Assembly: GCA_937858165.1 (NCBI GenBank)
Contig: CALLZA010000211.1
Span: 1-5,608 of the forward strand
DNA: 5,608 nucleotides
Direction of reading: 5' to 3'
From: an uncultured Ardenticatenia bacterium
Lineage (GTDB): Bacteria; Chloroflexota; Anaerolineae; Promineifilales; Promineifilaceae
The position numbers and the translations under genes were made by a program. This document shows positions 5,275 through 5,608 of this stretch, in pieces (positions within the stretch are counted from its first letter, which is position 1; every line of letters begins with the position of its first letter). Below the pieces are notes generated by a model. It had not been told where the DNA came from, ran no database searches, and worked only from the letters and a program-made list of their open reading frames with translations.

Positions 5275-5346
5275 TGCGGTGGGCGCGTGGGGTTGGATAA
5301 GGGACAGGCCGGGCAGAGCGCGCAGCAGGCGCAGAACGCTCCGGGG
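5268..5346. other. Probable chimeric junction and short non-coding stretch
   Basis: Plus-strand MFS similarity ends at about 5272, in the middle of what should be a transmembrane helix. From 5347 on, the minus strand encodes a beta-barrel C-terminus whose stop is at 5349-5347. The ~75 bases between would be the 3' flank of that minus-strand gene. No insertion-sequence ends, target duplication or adapter are visible here. A misassembly between two organisms is the simplest reading; a real rearrangement is possible. Confidence 0.65.
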
Positions 5347-5608
5347 TCAAAACGCGTAACGAGCTCCGAGGCTGAAGACCTGCGTCGAAGCGATGTACTT
5401 GCCGCCGTTGACCGGAACGTCGCCGTCGGGGGCGGCGTTCGCTCGGACGGGGTTTATCCGGTAGATCTTGGCGTGGTCCACCCCCACCTCGACGACGGAG
5501 TGGAGGGGGATCAGGGCGCTGGAGGTCATGCGCAGGGGGCTCGGGGCGGGCAGGACGGAGCAGAGACACACGAGAACCTTGTTGGCGTCCTGTATATGCG
5601 ACAAAACA
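5347..5608 (-). CDS. Outer-membrane beta-barrel protein, C-terminal fragment (possibly OmpP1/FadL-like)
   Basis: The open frame enters from the right edge and ends in KYIASTQVFSLGARYAF followed by TGA. This fits the C-terminal beta-strand signal read by the BAM machinery: a terminal Phe, with hydrophobic residues at positions 3, 5, 7 and 9 from the end (Y, A, L, F). The preceding HSVVEVGVDHAKIYRI looks like the penultimate strand, with a polar loop (ANAAPDGDVPVNGG) between. This hairpin layout is common in FadL/OmpP1-type and similar barrels of Gram-negative bacteria; the exact family is uncertain. The part before about residue 30 is less convincing and may include sequencing errors. An outer-membrane protein does not suit the apparent Chloroflexota origin of the rest, which supports a chimera. 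Confidence 0.5.
   Translation of the reverse strand, partial: VLSHIQDANKVLVCLCSVLPAPSPLRMTSSALIPLHSVVEVGVDHAKIYRINPVRANAAPDGDVPVNGGKYIASTQVFSLGARYAF

Noticed and set aside
5228..5569. Alternative minus-strand Arg/Pro-rich frame at the right end
   Set aside because: Low-complexity RRRR/PPP shadow; the neighbouring frame ending in GARYAF has a recognisable barrel signal.

Overview
This looks like a short metagenome-assembled contig, not a finished chromosome segment. Bases 1-84 are Illumina Nextera/P5 library adapter (poly-T, degraded P5, an 8-base i5 index, then the intact Nextera read-1/transposon end). Genomic sequence starts at about 85. The right end is also suspect: a transporter gene loses its family resemblance near 5272, and the last ~260 bases read better on the minus strand as the end of an outer-membrane beta-barrel protein. 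Bases 85 to about 5270 look like one GC-rich genome. The best guess is Chloroflexota (Anaerolineae/Caldilineae-like). This rests on a fused b6-type cytochrome b followed by a membrane-anchored dihaem cytochrome c, two zinc-ribbon proteins of a kind I associate with that phylum, and heptad-type filler repeats between genes. It is inference; no marker gene is present.

Layout. (1) 85-2050, plus strand: the 3' part of a quinol:cytochrome c oxidoreductase operon, with the C-terminal part of cytochrome b (helix D onward, fused to a subunit-IV-like region and a soluble tail), a long intergenic hairpin, then a dihaem c-type cytochrome. Together they would carry electrons from quinol at the membrane to an extracytoplasmic acceptor; the Rieske gene and the 5' half of cytochrome b would lie upstream. 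(2) 2051-2265: a convergent intergenic region with a CAGT repeat, a large nested inverted-repeat element and a perfect 16-bp bidirectional terminator. (3) 3561-2266, minus strand: a small zinc-ribbon protein gene followed by a membrane protein with an exported domain, one transmembrane helix and a cytoplasmic zinc ribbon. The two are separated by heptad repeats. (4) 3562-3721: a divergent promoter region with two copies of a CGCTAAAGCG palindrome and a near-consensus sigma-70-type promoter. (5) 3722-4327, plus strand: an unidentified 201-residue protein whose last codons and stop lie inside a G-rich heptad repeat. (6) 4474 to about 5274, plus strand: an MFS exporter gene cut at the probable chimeric join. 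(7) 5347-5608, minus strand: the C-terminus of an outer-membrane protein, probably from another organism.

The most interesting biology is the cytochrome b Qo motif, which reads APWY instead of PEWY, and the 7-nt repeat pattern found in three intergenic regions. I see no new defence, mobile or RNA-based system.
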